This document shows positions 24,470-34,029 of a DNA stretch of 64,000 nt, piece by piece (the first letter of the stretch is position 1; every line of letters begins with the position of its first letter). The DNA is taken from NCBI RefSeq assembly GCF_016805305.1, contig NZ_JAERQN010000009.1, positions 248,001 to 312,000 of the forward strand. Direction: 5' to 3'. The DNA comes from Falsiroseomonas ponticola. Lineage in GTDB: Bacteria; Pseudomonadota; Alphaproteobacteria; Acetobacterales; Acetobacteraceae. The notes beneath the pieces were generated by a model. It ran no database searches. It saw only the letters and a list, made by a program, of their open reading frames with translations, and was not told where the DNA came from. The position numbers and the translations under genes were made by a program.

Positions 24470-27400
24470 ATGGCAATCGGCACGATAAGGCAGCTCTGTT
24501 CTGCCAATGCTGTGGTGACGAGCGAAAGCTTGGTCGAGCAAGTGGCGCAGGTCGAAGATCTGGCCAAGGGGAAAATTGATGGGCGCGAGTTCTTCCGCCG
24601 CAATCATTTTACCGCTGGCTTAGAGCTTCTTGTTCGACGGGGCTTCGAGCGCCTGGCCGGGAAGTCGGAGGACGGCGCCTTCTACCTCACGCAGGCCATG
24701 GGCGGCGGCAAGACGCACAGCCTGATAGCGTTTGGCCTGTTGGCCGCCGACCCCGCCCTGCGCCGCGAGATCGTACCCAAGATCAGCAGCGGGAACGACT
24801 TCGGCGCCGCGAAGGTGGTGATCTTCAACGGCCACCAAAACCCGGAGACGCTCCTTTGGGGCTATATCGCTGATCAGCTCGGCCGATCGGACGTCATGGC
24901 CCCGTTCTGGCGGAACGGGGCGAAGACACCGGGGGTCAACGAATGGGTGCAGATCCTGGGCAACGAGCCTGTTCTGCTCCTCCTGGACGAGCTGCCGAGC
25001 TACCTCCAGATGGCGCAGGGCGAGAAGGTCGGCAACAGCACCCTGGGCGACCTCACCATCGGTGCACTGGAGCGGCTCTTCAACGCGCTCCCGCAGTGCC
25101 CAAGGGCATGCGTCGTCGTCACCAACCTGAAGGATGACGTCTATCTCGAAGGCTCGGGGCAGCTACGCACCCTGATCGAGAGCCTGACCAAGCATTACGA
25201 CCGCAATGCCCAGGCGATCACGCCGGTGCAGCAGAACACGGGCGAGGTCTTCGCCATCGTCCGCAAGCGCTTGTTCGACGGGCTACCGAATGCAGAGCGG
25301 ATCGACGAGATCGCCCAGGCCTACGTGGCGGCGCTGCAGAAGGCAAAGCGGGTCGACACAATACCCACGACCCCGGAGACCTTCATCGAGCGGATCAGGG
25401 AAACCTATCCGTTTCATCCGTCCATTCGCGACATCGTCGCGCGCTTCGCCGAGAACCGGGGCTATCAGAAGACTCGCGCCCTGATCCGGCTGCTGCGCCT
25501 CGCCGTCCGCGGGGCGCTCAACAGCGACGGCAACGTCTTCCTCGTCGGCCTGCAGCACCTGAACTTCAATGATCAGGCGACGATCGAGGAAATCAGAAAG
25601 ATCAATCCTGCCTACGGCAACGCCATCTCCCGCGACATCTCCGACCGCGGCAACGCCCTGGCCGAGAAGATCGACGCGGCTGACGGCAATGCCACAGCAA
25701 CCGCCGTCGCCAAGCAGCTTCTGATGTCCTCGCTGTCGGCGGCGGAGTCCCCGCTGCGTGGTCTCACAGACGGCGAGCTGATCGAGACGTTGGTCGATCC
25801 CCTCCTCGAGGTGTCGGAGATCAAGACGGCCCTGAGCCGCCTTCAGGGGCAGGCCTGGTACCTCTTCCAGGGGATCGACCAGCGCGTCTTCTTCGGCCAG
25901 ACGGCCAACGTCACCGCCGAAATCACCGAGATCTCGGCGAACATCGCCGAAGAGCAGGTTGACCAGACACTGCGGGAGAAGCTGCGCGAGGTCTTCAATC
26001 CACGTTCGGGCCTTCTCTACTCCGAGAAGATGGCAATCCTGCCGGCGCTGGACGAGATCCAGCTCGACGACGATCGGCCGACGCTGATCATCCTCGAACG
26101 CCCCGCCGATCGCCTGCCACAGGATTTCGTGGACTGGTGGGACAAGCAGGACCTCCGGAACCGCGTCCTCGTCCTCACCGCTGATCCGAACGCGGTCACG
26201 ACACTGCGTCATAGCGCCCGGCGCATGCGCGCCATCGGCAAGGTGGAGGAGAGGATCAAGGCCCAGCACGGTCAGGGCTCGCCACAGATGGCGGAACTCG
26301 ATGGCGTCCGCGATCGGGAGGCCGCCAACTTCACCAGCGCCCTGCGGGAGACGTTCAAGACGATCGTCTTCCCCGTCAGCAAGACGCTGCGCCGCGTTGA
26401 CGACTTCCGGATGGAGTTCGACCGCAACGACTACTCGGGTGAGCAGCAGATCATCGACACGCTGACCAAGCGCGGCAAGTTCATCCCGAGCGACCAGTTC
26501 GACGCGCAGTTCGAGAACATCCGCCTGGAAGCCGAGGACCTGCTGTTCGACGCCGATGCCGTCCAGGCCTCCTCGCTTCGCCGCAATGCCGCTGTCCGAT
26601 CCGGATGGTTCTGGCTGCCCAAGGCCGGCCTGGATCATCTCATTCGCACGGCATGCCAGCGAGGCTTCTGGCGCGAGAAGGAAGGCCTCGTCGCCAAGAA
26701 ATGGGAGCGCGTCACCCGCGTCTCGGCCCGGCAGGACGACTTTGCCCAGGACCCGATTGCCACAGGGCGCTTCCAGCTGAATGTCACGCCGGAGGACGCG
26801 GACATTGTCTATGTCTCCGAAAGCGGTCCGCCAGATCCGGCGAAAGCGGCGAAGCTCGATGGCCGCGTCTATGAGACGGCAGCACCGGCGGTGTGGTTCG
26901 TGGCGGTGGACTCGAAGGGGGCCGCCAAGATGGGCGAACCATTCGAGTGGCGCGCGCCGCTGCGCGTGAAGCCGGACGTTCGCCGTGTGTCGGGCGGCTA
27001 TCGCGTGGCCCTCCTGGCCATTCCGCGCGCGGCAACCATTCGCGCGACCTTCGACGACACCGATCCGCGGCAGGGTCCCGAGGTCCCGCATGCCGAGATC
27101 GACGTCCCGGCCAAGGCGAAGAAGCTGCGCGTCATCGCCGAACTGGCCGGGCGCTTCAGCGAGGAGCAGTCGGCGCCGCTCGCCACCGGCATGGACGACG
27201 CGGGCGGTTGGAACGGCGGAGCGCAGAAGGCACAGCTCAAGCCCGATGCGCCGGTGACCATGACCTCCCGCTTCGAGCCGAAGGACACGGCCGCGGCCTT
27301 CTCGGCTCTGGAGCGGCTGGCGAAGATGCCGGACGCCAAGGTGCTGGGCGGGGCCGTGGACCTGAATGGGACCAGGTCCGAGAATGACTTCCTGACGCTG

Positions 27401-27607
27401 CGCCTTGGCCGCGACGTGCCGATCCCCACTGCCGCGCTGGATCAGAAGGTGAAGGAGCTCCTGGTCCTGCTCGCCGCAGATGCGCCCACGGTTAAGCTCC
27501 GCCTCGACGGCATTGCCTTTCCGTCCGGAAGGGACCTCATGGCCTTCTGCGACGCGGCGGGCGAGGACTTCGATCGCGTCGCCTGGAAACAGGATGGATC
27601 GCCATGA
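24470..27607 (+). CDS. DUF499-family AAA+ ATPase of a defence system, 1045 aa
   Basis: Large ATPase with a Walker A at residues 76-82 (AMGGGKT) and Walker B at about 168-174 (VLLLLDE). After the N-terminal ATPase comes a helical segment and a C-terminal beta-rich region of about 300 residues, typical of DUF499 proteins. Family members repeatedly neighbour DUF1156 methylases, DUF3780 and helicases in defence islands. The role inferred is ATP-driven control of a DNA-modification/restriction complex. It is the first gene of the coupled group; the stop overlaps the DUF3780 start (ATGA). The ribosome site is weak. The region before it has no clear promoter. Confidence 0.85.
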   Translation: MAIGTIRQLCSANAVVTSESLVEQVAQVEDLAKGKIDGREFFRRNHFTAGLELLVRRGFERLAGKSEDGAFYLTQAMGGGKTHSLIAFGLLAADPALRREIVPKISSGNDFGAAKVVIFNGHQNPETLLWGYIADQLGRSDVMAPFWRNGAKTPGVNEWVQILGNEPVLLLLDELPSYLQMAQGEKVGNSTLGDLTIGALERLFNALPQCPRACVVVTNLKDDVYLEGSGQLRTLIESLTKHYDRNAQAITPVQQNTGEVFAIVRKRLFDGLPNAERIDEIAQAYVAALQKAKRVDTIPTTPETFIERIRETYPFHPSIRDIVARFAENRGYQKTRALIRLLRLAVRGALNSDGNVFLVGLQHLNFNDQATIEEIRKINPAYGNAISRDISDRGNALAEKIDAADGNATATAVAKQLLMSSLSAAESPLRGLTDGELIETLVDPLLEVSEIKTALSRLQGQAWYLFQGIDQRVFFGQTANVTAEITEISANIAEEQVDQTLREKLREVFNPRSGLLYSEKMAILPALDEIQLDDDRPTLIILERPADRLPQDFVDWWDKQDLRNRVLVLTADPNAVTTLRHSARRMRAIGKVEERIKAQHGQGSPQMAELDGVRDREAANFTSALRETFKTIVFPVSKTLRRVDDFRMEFDRNDYSGEQQIIDTLTKRGKFIPSDQFDAQFENIRLEAEDLLFDADAVQASSLRRNAAVRSGWFWLPKAGLDHLIRTACQRGFWREKEGLVAKKWERVTRVSARQDDFAQDPIATGRFQLNVTPEDADIVYVSESGPPDPAKAAKLDGRVYETAAPAVWFVAVDSKGAAKMGEPFEWRAPLRVKPDVRRVSGGYRVALLAIPRAATIRATFDDTDPRQGPEVPHAEIDVPAKAKKLRVIAELAGRFSEEQSAPLATGMDDAGGWNGGAQKAQLKPDAPVTMTSRFEPKDTAAAFSALERLAKMPDAKVLGGAVDLNGTRSENDFLTLRLGRDVPIPTAALDQKVKELLVLLAADAPTVKLRLDGIAFPSGRDLMAFCDAAGEDFDRVAWKQDGSP

Positions 27608-28260
27608 GCACGGCCGCTGCGAGCTTCGACTGCGCCGACATCTACCAGGAGCACGCCTACCTGGTGCGTCTGACGAAGGGGCGCGAGGCCAAGGTTCAGG
27701 TCTTCGAGGTCTTCGGCCGACCGCCGACGGAGCGGGAGCCGCAATGGGCGCCTGAGACCATTCTGCGCTGCGAGGCGGCGCGCGATGTGTGGGACGTGGC
27801 GGCGCCCGAGGCCCGTGCCGAGTTCAATCGGCGCTTGAAGGCGGAGCACAAGCCGGCCGGCCGCTGGGGGGCGGACGAAACGGCCGTGCAGAGGCTGTTC
27901 GGCAAGGAGCTTCTGGTCCTGCTCTGGGCCATCGAACTCCCCGATGTGAAGCCGGAGGAGATCGGCGTTGCCATCCGCAACTGGCTGGGCCTCAAGCCGG
28001 AGGAACGGTGGTGGCTCTACACCATGACGGCGGCGGGCACTGGTCTCGCTCACCAGGCAGGAATGGGCTGGCGCGGCGCGCTGCGGCAGGCGCTGTGCTT
28101 CGGCACGCGCCACGACGCCTTTCACCTGGGAGCGGTGACGGGGCGCGGCACGCTGGAGCCGCGCACGAACGAGCGGTTCGTTCAGCCGAAGCGAAAGCCA
28201 ACTCGTAAGAAGGCGGATGACACGGGGCTGTTCTTCGCCCCGCCTCTGCCGGCGGAGTGA
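27604..28260 (+). CDS. DUF3780 family protein, 218 aa
   Basis: Fits the DUF3780 family, the usual partner between DUF499 and DUF1156 genes. Recognisable elements are the early YLVRLTKGREAKVQVFEVFG, a charged central region with a KPAGRWGADETAVQRLFGKELLVLLWAIE stretch (about residues 90-118), and an aromatic WWLYTMTAAGTG near 138. No catalytic motif is evident, so it may be a structural or adaptor component. Its ATG overlaps the DUF499 stop, indicating fixed stoichiometry. The basic C-terminus (PKRKPTRKKADD) could bind DNA or a partner. Confidence 0.75.
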   Translation: MSTAAASFDCADIYQEHAYLVRLTKGREAKVQVFEVFGRPPTEREPQWAPETILRCEAARDVWDVAAPEARAEFNRRLKAEHKPAGRWGADETAVQRLFGKELLVLLWAIELPDVKPEEIGVAIRNWLGLKPEERWWLYTMTAAGTGLAHQAGMGWRGALRQALCFGTRHDAFHLGAVTGRGTLEPRTNERFVQPKRKPTRKKADDTGLFFAPPLPAE

Positions 28261-28270
28261 CGGGACCATC

Positions 28271-31216
28271 ATGACGCATATGGTTGAGAGCCACGTACGT
28301 ACGGGCTTGGCTCCGTTCTCGCTTAGGGACGCGCCTTCCCTAATCGAACGCCAATTCCCTGTCGGGCGCCTGTCCGCGGAAGCCTACAAGGAGCGGATGG
28401 CGGGGTCAGGCCAGACCCTCACAGCGCTCGGCTCGTACTGGAAAGGGCGCAAGCCGCTTATCCTGGTGCGCGGCGTGGTGTTGGGCTGTCTGCTGCCTGC
28501 AACCGCTGATCCTGCAACTGACCTCGACATCTTTCTCAAGCTCATGGCGATGGACGATGCCGCCTTCGGTCGACGCTTCGACGGAAGTGCGGCGGAATTC
28601 TCGAGGTTGTTTCCTGCCTATGCCGGGCTAGTGACCGAAACGCGCGGCAAGCGACTGGCCTGGCGCACAGATCTCGCGTTGGCCGACCGTCTAGGACGAG
28701 TCGCGGAGGCGTTTGCCACACTGCCATATGCCGAGCGATTACAGTATGTGCGGCGCCCGGAAGAGTGTGACGAAGTCGAACTGCTCGCGGCGGTTTGGCC
28801 GGCTGTGAACCGGCATCTCGGTACCCGCGCGACCAGTATGGCACAGCTCGTAAACGAGCTCGGCATCGCCCGCTTCGGCCATCGGCCTCAATTGGCCGAC
28901 CCCTTCTGCGGCGCCGGTTCTATCCCCTTCGAAGCTGCACGGATGGGCTGCGACGTCTATGCCTCCGACCTCAATCCCATCGCAGCCATGCTCACCTGGG
29001 GCGCCTTCAACATCATCGGCGCGAGCGATGAGCAGCGAACAGCTATTGAGACGGCGCAGAAGCGTGTAGCGGCGGCCGTTGACCGCGAGATTACGCGCCT
29101 CGGCATCGAGCATGACAGCGATGGCAACCGCGCAAAGGCTTTTCTTTACTGTCTAGAGACGCGCTGTCCGCGCACCGGATGGATGGTCCCGATGGCCCCA
29201 TCCTGGGTGATTTCTAGAGTACGTGGCGTGGTGGCGAAGCTGGTGCCAGATCATGCGGCTAAGCGCTACCGCATTGAAATCCATACCGGTGCAGACGCTG
29301 CGGCCATAACGGAAGCCGAGAGGGGCACGGTGCAGGGCGGTCGACTGGTTCACCCAATGAACCCCGAACGATCAGGCGTTGAGATACGGACCGTCCGCGG
29401 TGACTATCGCGACGCGGACGGCACGCCACGTAACCGGCTCCGTCTTTGGGAGAAGGAGGACTTCGTCCCGCGTCCGGACGACATCTTCCAGGAGCGACTC
29501 TACTGCATCCAGTGGATTACCCGGGAGAGCCTCAACAAAGGACGGCAGGAAACCTTTTTTCGAGAAGTACTTCCCGAGGATGAGGCCCGGGAGCGGCAGG
29601 TTGAAAACATCGTTCGGGAGAACCTGGCCGATTGGCAAAAGGCTGGGCTCGTACCCGACATGAGGATTGAGCCGGGGGAGAACACGACCCAGCCCATCCG
29701 AGAGCGCGGCTGGACTCATTGGCATCACTTGTTTGGAGCAAGGACGTGCCTGCTGATCAGCATACTCAAGGATAGCGAAGCATTTGACGCCTTTCAGGCT
29801 GCTCAGCTTCCAGGAATATTGAATTTAACCAGCCGCTTATGCGGATGGCATAATGACGGTCGCAAAGGTGGCCTCCAGAATGCTTTTTCCAATCAAGCCC
29901 TAAATTGTCTTTTGAACTATGGAGCAAGGGGCTTCGTTGATGTCGCGCCATACATCATTTTTGGCGGACCGAAAGCGCGAGTGTCCGGCGAACTAAGTTT
30001 GGATGTGAGGGACGCGAAGGGCGTCTCAGCCAAGCACGATATCGGTTTATCCGATCCGCCTTATGCGGATGCTGTCAATTATCACGAAATAACGGAATTC
30101 TTTATCGCGTGGCTTCGCAAGAATCCGCCGCAGCCCTTCGATCAGTGGACCTGGGACTCCCAGCGGTCCAATGCAATCAAGGGAACTGGCGAGGAGTTTC
30201 GCCGTGACATGGTTGCGGCCTACAGCACCTTAACCCGTCACATGCCGGACAACGGCGTGCAAGTGGTGATGTTCACGCACCAGGATGCCGGCGTATGGGC
30301 CGACCTTGCCAGTATTCTCTGGGCCGCTGGGCTGCGCGTTACCGCTGCGTGGAACATCGTGACGGAGACTGGGAATGCGCTCAGGGAAGGTAACTATGTT
30401 CAGGGCACTGTCTGCCTCGTGCTCCGCAAGCGGCTGAGCGCTGCGAATGCCCGCCGCATGGAGATCGAAGCCGAAATCGAAGACGCGGTGGCTGCTCAAC
30501 TCGCGCGCTTGAACGCCCTTGATGACGCTTGGCATGAACGCGCCCAAGCTGAGACCCTGTACACGGACGGCGACCTCACGTTGGCTGCCTATGCGGCCGC
30601 GCTACAGGTTGTTACGGCCTATTCCAGCATCGACCGCCAACCCCTTGACCGCGATCTCTACCGCAAGCTCGCCAAGGGCGAGCGCACGATGTTGCGGGAC
30701 TTGGTGGACTACGCTGCACAGGTGGCGAACAGCTTGCTAGTTCCCGAGGGCTTCCCGCGCGAAATGTGGCGCGACCTCACTGCAGCCGAGCGCTTTTATG
30801 TGCGGATGCTGGATATGGAAGCGAAAGGGTCTGCCAAGGTCGCGGACTTCCAGAACTTCGCAAAAAGCTTCGCTTTCGCCGACTACGCAGAACTGATGGC
30901 CTCGATCGCTCCGAACGCTGCCGCACTCGCCGGTGCGGCGGACCTAAGGGGCCGCATGCTAGAAGGTGAGGGGTTCGCTGCGACGCCGCTCCGCCAGGTT
31001 CTCTTCGCGATCTGGAAGACGATGGAGGGCAAGGAGCGCGACCCCAAGCGTGGCGTGACCCTTCTGAAGGCCGAGTACACCGCCGACTACTGGCAGCGCC
31101 GACAGAAGCTTATCGCGCTCGCCAGCTACGTGGCCCTCAAGACCGCCAACACCCGCCCGGACGAGAGCGCGGCCGCGCAGGAGCTGGCCGAGGCACTGAA
31201 GCTCGACCGGGTGTAG
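28271..31216 (+). CDS. DUF1156-domain DNA methyltransferase, probable N6-adenine, 981 aa
   Basis: The N-terminal part has DUF1156 features (LIERQFPVGRLSAEAYKERM, then GSYWKGRKPLILVR). The methylase core shows AdoMet motif I at residues 210-217 (DPFCGAGS) followed by ASDLNP, and catalytic DPPY at 595-598. The region between (about 220-590) is an unusually long insert that probably reads the target. It is expected to modify host DNA so that the system attacks unmodified phage DNA. An internal stretch (29760-30110) has clearly lower GC than the rest of the gene and encodes the part just before DPPY, a sign of recombination. It follows DUF3780 by 10 bases. Confidence 0.85.
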   Translation: MTHMVESHVRTGLAPFSLRDAPSLIERQFPVGRLSAEAYKERMAGSGQTLTALGSYWKGRKPLILVRGVVLGCLLPATADPATDLDIFLKLMAMDDAAFGRRFDGSAAEFSRLFPAYAGLVTETRGKRLAWRTDLALADRLGRVAEAFATLPYAERLQYVRRPEECDEVELLAAVWPAVNRHLGTRATSMAQLVNELGIARFGHRPQLADPFCGAGSIPFEAARMGCDVYASDLNPIAAMLTWGAFNIIGASDEQRTAIETAQKRVAAAVDREITRLGIEHDSDGNRAKAFLYCLETRCPRTGWMVPMAPSWVISRVRGVVAKLVPDHAAKRYRIEIHTGADAAAITEAERGTVQGGRLVHPMNPERSGVEIRTVRGDYRDADGTPRNRLRLWEKEDFVPRPDDIFQERLYCIQWITRESLNKGRQETFFREVLPEDEARERQVENIVRENLADWQKAGLVPDMRIEPGENTTQPIRERGWTHWHHLFGARTCLLISILKDSEAFDAFQAAQLPGILNLTSRLCGWHNDGRKGGLQNAFSNQALNCLLNYGARGFVDVAPYIIFGGPKARVSGELSLDVRDAKGVSAKHDIGLSDPPYADAVNYHEITEFFIAWLRKNPPQPFDQWTWDSQRSNAIKGTGEEFRRDMVAAYSTLTRHMPDNGVQVVMFTHQDAGVWADLASILWAAGLRVTAAWNIVTETGNALREGNYVQGTVCLVLRKRLSAANARRMEIEAEIEDAVAAQLARLNALDDAWHERAQAETLYTDGDLTLAAYAAALQVVTAYSSIDRQPLDRDLYRKLAKGERTMLRDLVDYAAQVANSLLVPEGFPREMWRDLTAAERFYVRMLDMEAKGSAKVADFQNFAKSFAFADYAELMASIAPNAAALAGAADLRGRMLEGEGFAATPLRQVLFAIWKTMEGKERDPKRGVTLLKAEYTADYWQRRQKLIALASYVALKTANTRPDESAAAQELAEALKLDRV

Positions 31217-31232
31217 GCGAAGGGGGAACAGG

Positions 31233-33980
31233 ATGGCGGTGGAGCGCTTCTCGTCGCGCCGTGAAGCGCTCGGGCCGGTGCTGACCGCGCGCCTCACCGG
31301 GGCTGCGCGCTACCTCCGCATCGCGGGCTACTTCCGGTCGTCGCTGCTGGAAGTGGTCGGCGAGGCACTTGAGACGGTCGGCGAGATCCGGGTCGTCTGC
31401 AATGGAGACCTGGACCCTCACGACGTGAAGGTCGCCCGCGCCGCCCGGGACGGCCAAGCCGCGCTGGCACGCACTCTCGTCTCCTCCTGGCAGGCAACGG
31501 AGGACGGGCTCGACCTGCTCCTGGCGCGGGAGCGGTATCGGCGCCTGCACGAGTTCCTGGTGTCCGGACGACTGAAGGTCCGCGTGGTGCCACGCGACAC
31601 GAGCAACGTGTTCGTGCACGGCAAGGCCGGCGTCATCGAGCATGCCGATGGCCGGGTCTATTCCTTCGTCGGCAGCGTGAACGACAGCGCGTCCGGCTTC
31701 CGCCACGCCTACGAAATCCTTTGGGGCGACGAGGATCCGGGCGCAGCGACATGGGTGCGCGACGAGTTCGAGCACTTTTGGCGGCAGGGCGTGGACCTGC
31801 CCGACGCGGTGGTGAAGCACGTCGCCGCCATGGCGCACCGGATCGAGTATCGCTCGATCGAAGATGCGCGAGACGCGGAAGGGGGCGTCCCGACCGAATC
31901 CGTCCTGGCGGAGCGGCCCATCTACAAGGGCGGCCAGATCCTGCGCTCCTGGCAGAAGCGCTTCGTGCAGACCTGCGTCGAGGATCGCCGACTGCATGGG
32001 TCGGCGCGGTTCCTGATCGCGGACGATGTCGGCCTCGGCAAGACGTTGTCGATGGCAGCCGCGGCCCTCGTCCTGTCGCTGCTGGACGACAAGCCCGTGT
32101 TAATCCTGGCGCCGGCAACCCTCATCTGGCAGTGGCAGGAGGAGCTCGAGGACAAGCTCGGCGTCCCCGCGGCCGTCTGGTCCACGCAGAAGAAGTGCTG
32201 GCTGGATGGCGAGCGGCGGCCCCTGACCCAGAAGGGCGACCCGACGCTAGTGGCGAAGTGCCCGTGGCGCATCGGCATCATGTCCACCGGCCTGATCGTC
32301 AACGGCGATGATGCTGGCGAGCGTGGGGCGCTGGCGAAGAAGTCCTTTGGGGTGATCGTCCTCGACGAGGCGCATAAGGCGCGCGCTTCACGCGGGCAGA
32401 GTGGCCGGCAGATGCCGGAACCTAATCAGCTTCTGCGCTTCCTGCGCGGTGCGGCGAGCAAGGCCACCAACGTGATCCTCGGGACGGCGACGCCGATCCA
32501 GCTCGACGCCGTGGAGCTCTGGGACCTTCTGCACGCTCTTGGTCAGGGAGCCGACCAGGTGCTTGGGCGACCGTTCGACGGCGGCGAATGGATGCGCGAA
32601 GAGTCGATCCAGTATCTGACCGGCGAGAAGGCCTGGCCGCGGAACGAGACCAACCGCTGGGGCCTGTTTCGGAACCCGTTGCCCCCCGCCGCGGAGCATC
32701 CGGTGTTCCGCGATATCCGGAACGACGCGGGGCTCGCCTCACGTGTCGTCTTGGGCCCACGGTATGACGACCTGAGCTCTGACATCCGCAACGACTTCCT
32801 CGGCGATTTCGAGGTGCTGGCCGAACGCCACAACCCGATCGTACGCCGGGTCATTCGCCGGACCAGGCCGATGCTGGAAGAGCGCGGGCTGCTGAAGCGG
32901 ATCGGCGTTGTGACGCATCCGCGTCCCGATGACGGGCTTCCTGGATCGCTGTTCAGCGGCGAAGGCTTGGAGATGAGCCTCGCCTTCAAGGCGGCGTATG
33001 AGGCAGCCGAGGCCTTCAGTCGGCTCTATGCGCAGCGTTTCCCGGCAGCCGGCTTCTTGAAGACTATCCTGCTACGGCGGATCGGCTCGTCTGCCAGGGC
33101 CGGCCTTGAGACAGCCCGACATCTCCTGGGGCGTTTGGACACGCCGTTGGTGCCCGAGGATGAGGCGGGGGACGAGAACATCCCCAGCGCCGTCCTCCCT
33201 CCCGACCCGCAGGAGATCCAGTTCCTCCGCGAGGTGGAGCGAAACCTGGCGGCCGTGGTGGCGGGCTCGGATGTGGATCCGAAGGTGCAGGTCGTCCTTC
33301 ACTTTCTGCGGGAGCGGCGGTGGCTGGAAGACAATGGCGCCATCATCTTCAGCCAGTACCGCACCACCGCAGAGTGGGTCCTCGAGGCGCTTTGCGAGGC
33401 GTTCCCAGACGAGCCCGTGGCGCTCTACGCGGGCGGTGCAGCGTCCTTCGTGCAGCGTGGGCAGGAGCGACGGACCGCCGCCCGCGAACAGATTAAGGGG
33501 CGGATCCAGGACGGGGAGATACGCCTCGTCTGCGCGACCGACGCCGCCTGCGAGGGTCTGAACCTGCAGCGGTTGGGCGCTCAGGTGAACGTCGACATGC
33601 CCTGGAACCCGTCACGGCTTGAGCAGCGGAAGGGGCGGGTCCAGCGGATCGGGCAGGTCCGCGATAACGTCCACGTCCTGAACCTCAGATACGCCGGGAC
33701 CGTGGAGGATCAGGTCTATGCAGCGCTGTCCCAGCGCTTTGGCGACATCTTCTCGGTGCTTGGGCAGTTGCCCGATGCCTTCGAAGACGACTGGATCGCG
33801 GCCGTGCTCCGCGACAGATCTGCGCTGCAGAACTTCTCGCAGAGGATCGAGACGACCAAGCCTCCGATGGAACTGAGGTACCTTCGGGATGTGGCAGACG
33901 ATCAGGGGCTGGATTGGGAGTACACGGAAAAGGTCCTGTCCTCCCGCGACATTGACGAATGGATGAGACAGGGATGGTGA
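31233..33980 (+). CDS. PLD-domain fused to SNF2-type helicase, 915 aa
   Basis: Residues about 20-180 form a phospholipase D-like domain: H129-x-K131 then Glu136 (in the place of the usual Asp) and GSVN at 147-150. It has a single HKD-type motif, so a dimer would form the active site. Residues 230-390 hold SF2 motifs: DDVGLGKT (264-271) and DEAH (378-381). The C-terminal helicase domain has IIFSQYRTTAEW, CATDAACEGLNLQ and the QRKGRVQRIGQ arginine-finger motif. The role inferred is DNA translocation plus phosphodiesterase cleavage. It lies 16 bases after the methylase gene, with a GGGGGAA ribosome site. Confidence 0.88.
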   Translation: MAVERFSSRREALGPVLTARLTGAARYLRIAGYFRSSLLEVVGEALETVGEIRVVCNGDLDPHDVKVARAARDGQAALARTLVSSWQATEDGLDLLLARERYRRLHEFLVSGRLKVRVVPRDTSNVFVHGKAGVIEHADGRVYSFVGSVNDSASGFRHAYEILWGDEDPGAATWVRDEFEHFWRQGVDLPDAVVKHVAAMAHRIEYRSIEDARDAEGGVPTESVLAERPIYKGGQILRSWQKRFVQTCVEDRRLHGSARFLIADDVGLGKTLSMAAAALVLSLLDDKPVLILAPATLIWQWQEELEDKLGVPAAVWSTQKKCWLDGERRPLTQKGDPTLVAKCPWRIGIMSTGLIVNGDDAGERGALAKKSFGVIVLDEAHKARASRGQSGRQMPEPNQLLRFLRGAASKATNVILGTATPIQLDAVELWDLLHALGQGADQVLGRPFDGGEWMREESIQYLTGEKAWPRNETNRWGLFRNPLPPAAEHPVFRDIRNDAGLASRVVLGPRYDDLSSDIRNDFLGDFEVLAERHNPIVRRVIRRTRPMLEERGLLKRIGVVTHPRPDDGLPGSLFSGEGLEMSLAFKAAYEAAEAFSRLYAQRFPAAGFLKTILLRRIGSSARAGLETARHLLGRLDTPLVPEDEAGDENIPSAVLPPDPQEIQFLREVERNLAAVVAGSDVDPKVQVVLHFLRERRWLEDNGAIIFSQYRTTAEWVLEALCEAFPDEPVALYAGGAASFVQRGQERRTAAREQIKGRIQDGEIRLVCATDAACEGLNLQRLGAQVNVDMPWNPSRLEQRKGRVQRIGQVRDNVHVLNLRYAGTVEDQVYAALSQRFGDIFSVLGQLPDAFEDDWIAAVLRDRSALQNFSQRIETTKPPMELRYLRDVADDQGLDWEYTEKVLSSRDIDEWMRQGW

Positions 33981-34029
33981 TTGCCCGCGTGCATGACGCG
34001 ATCGCCATCATCTCGGGAGCACTTCTTTC

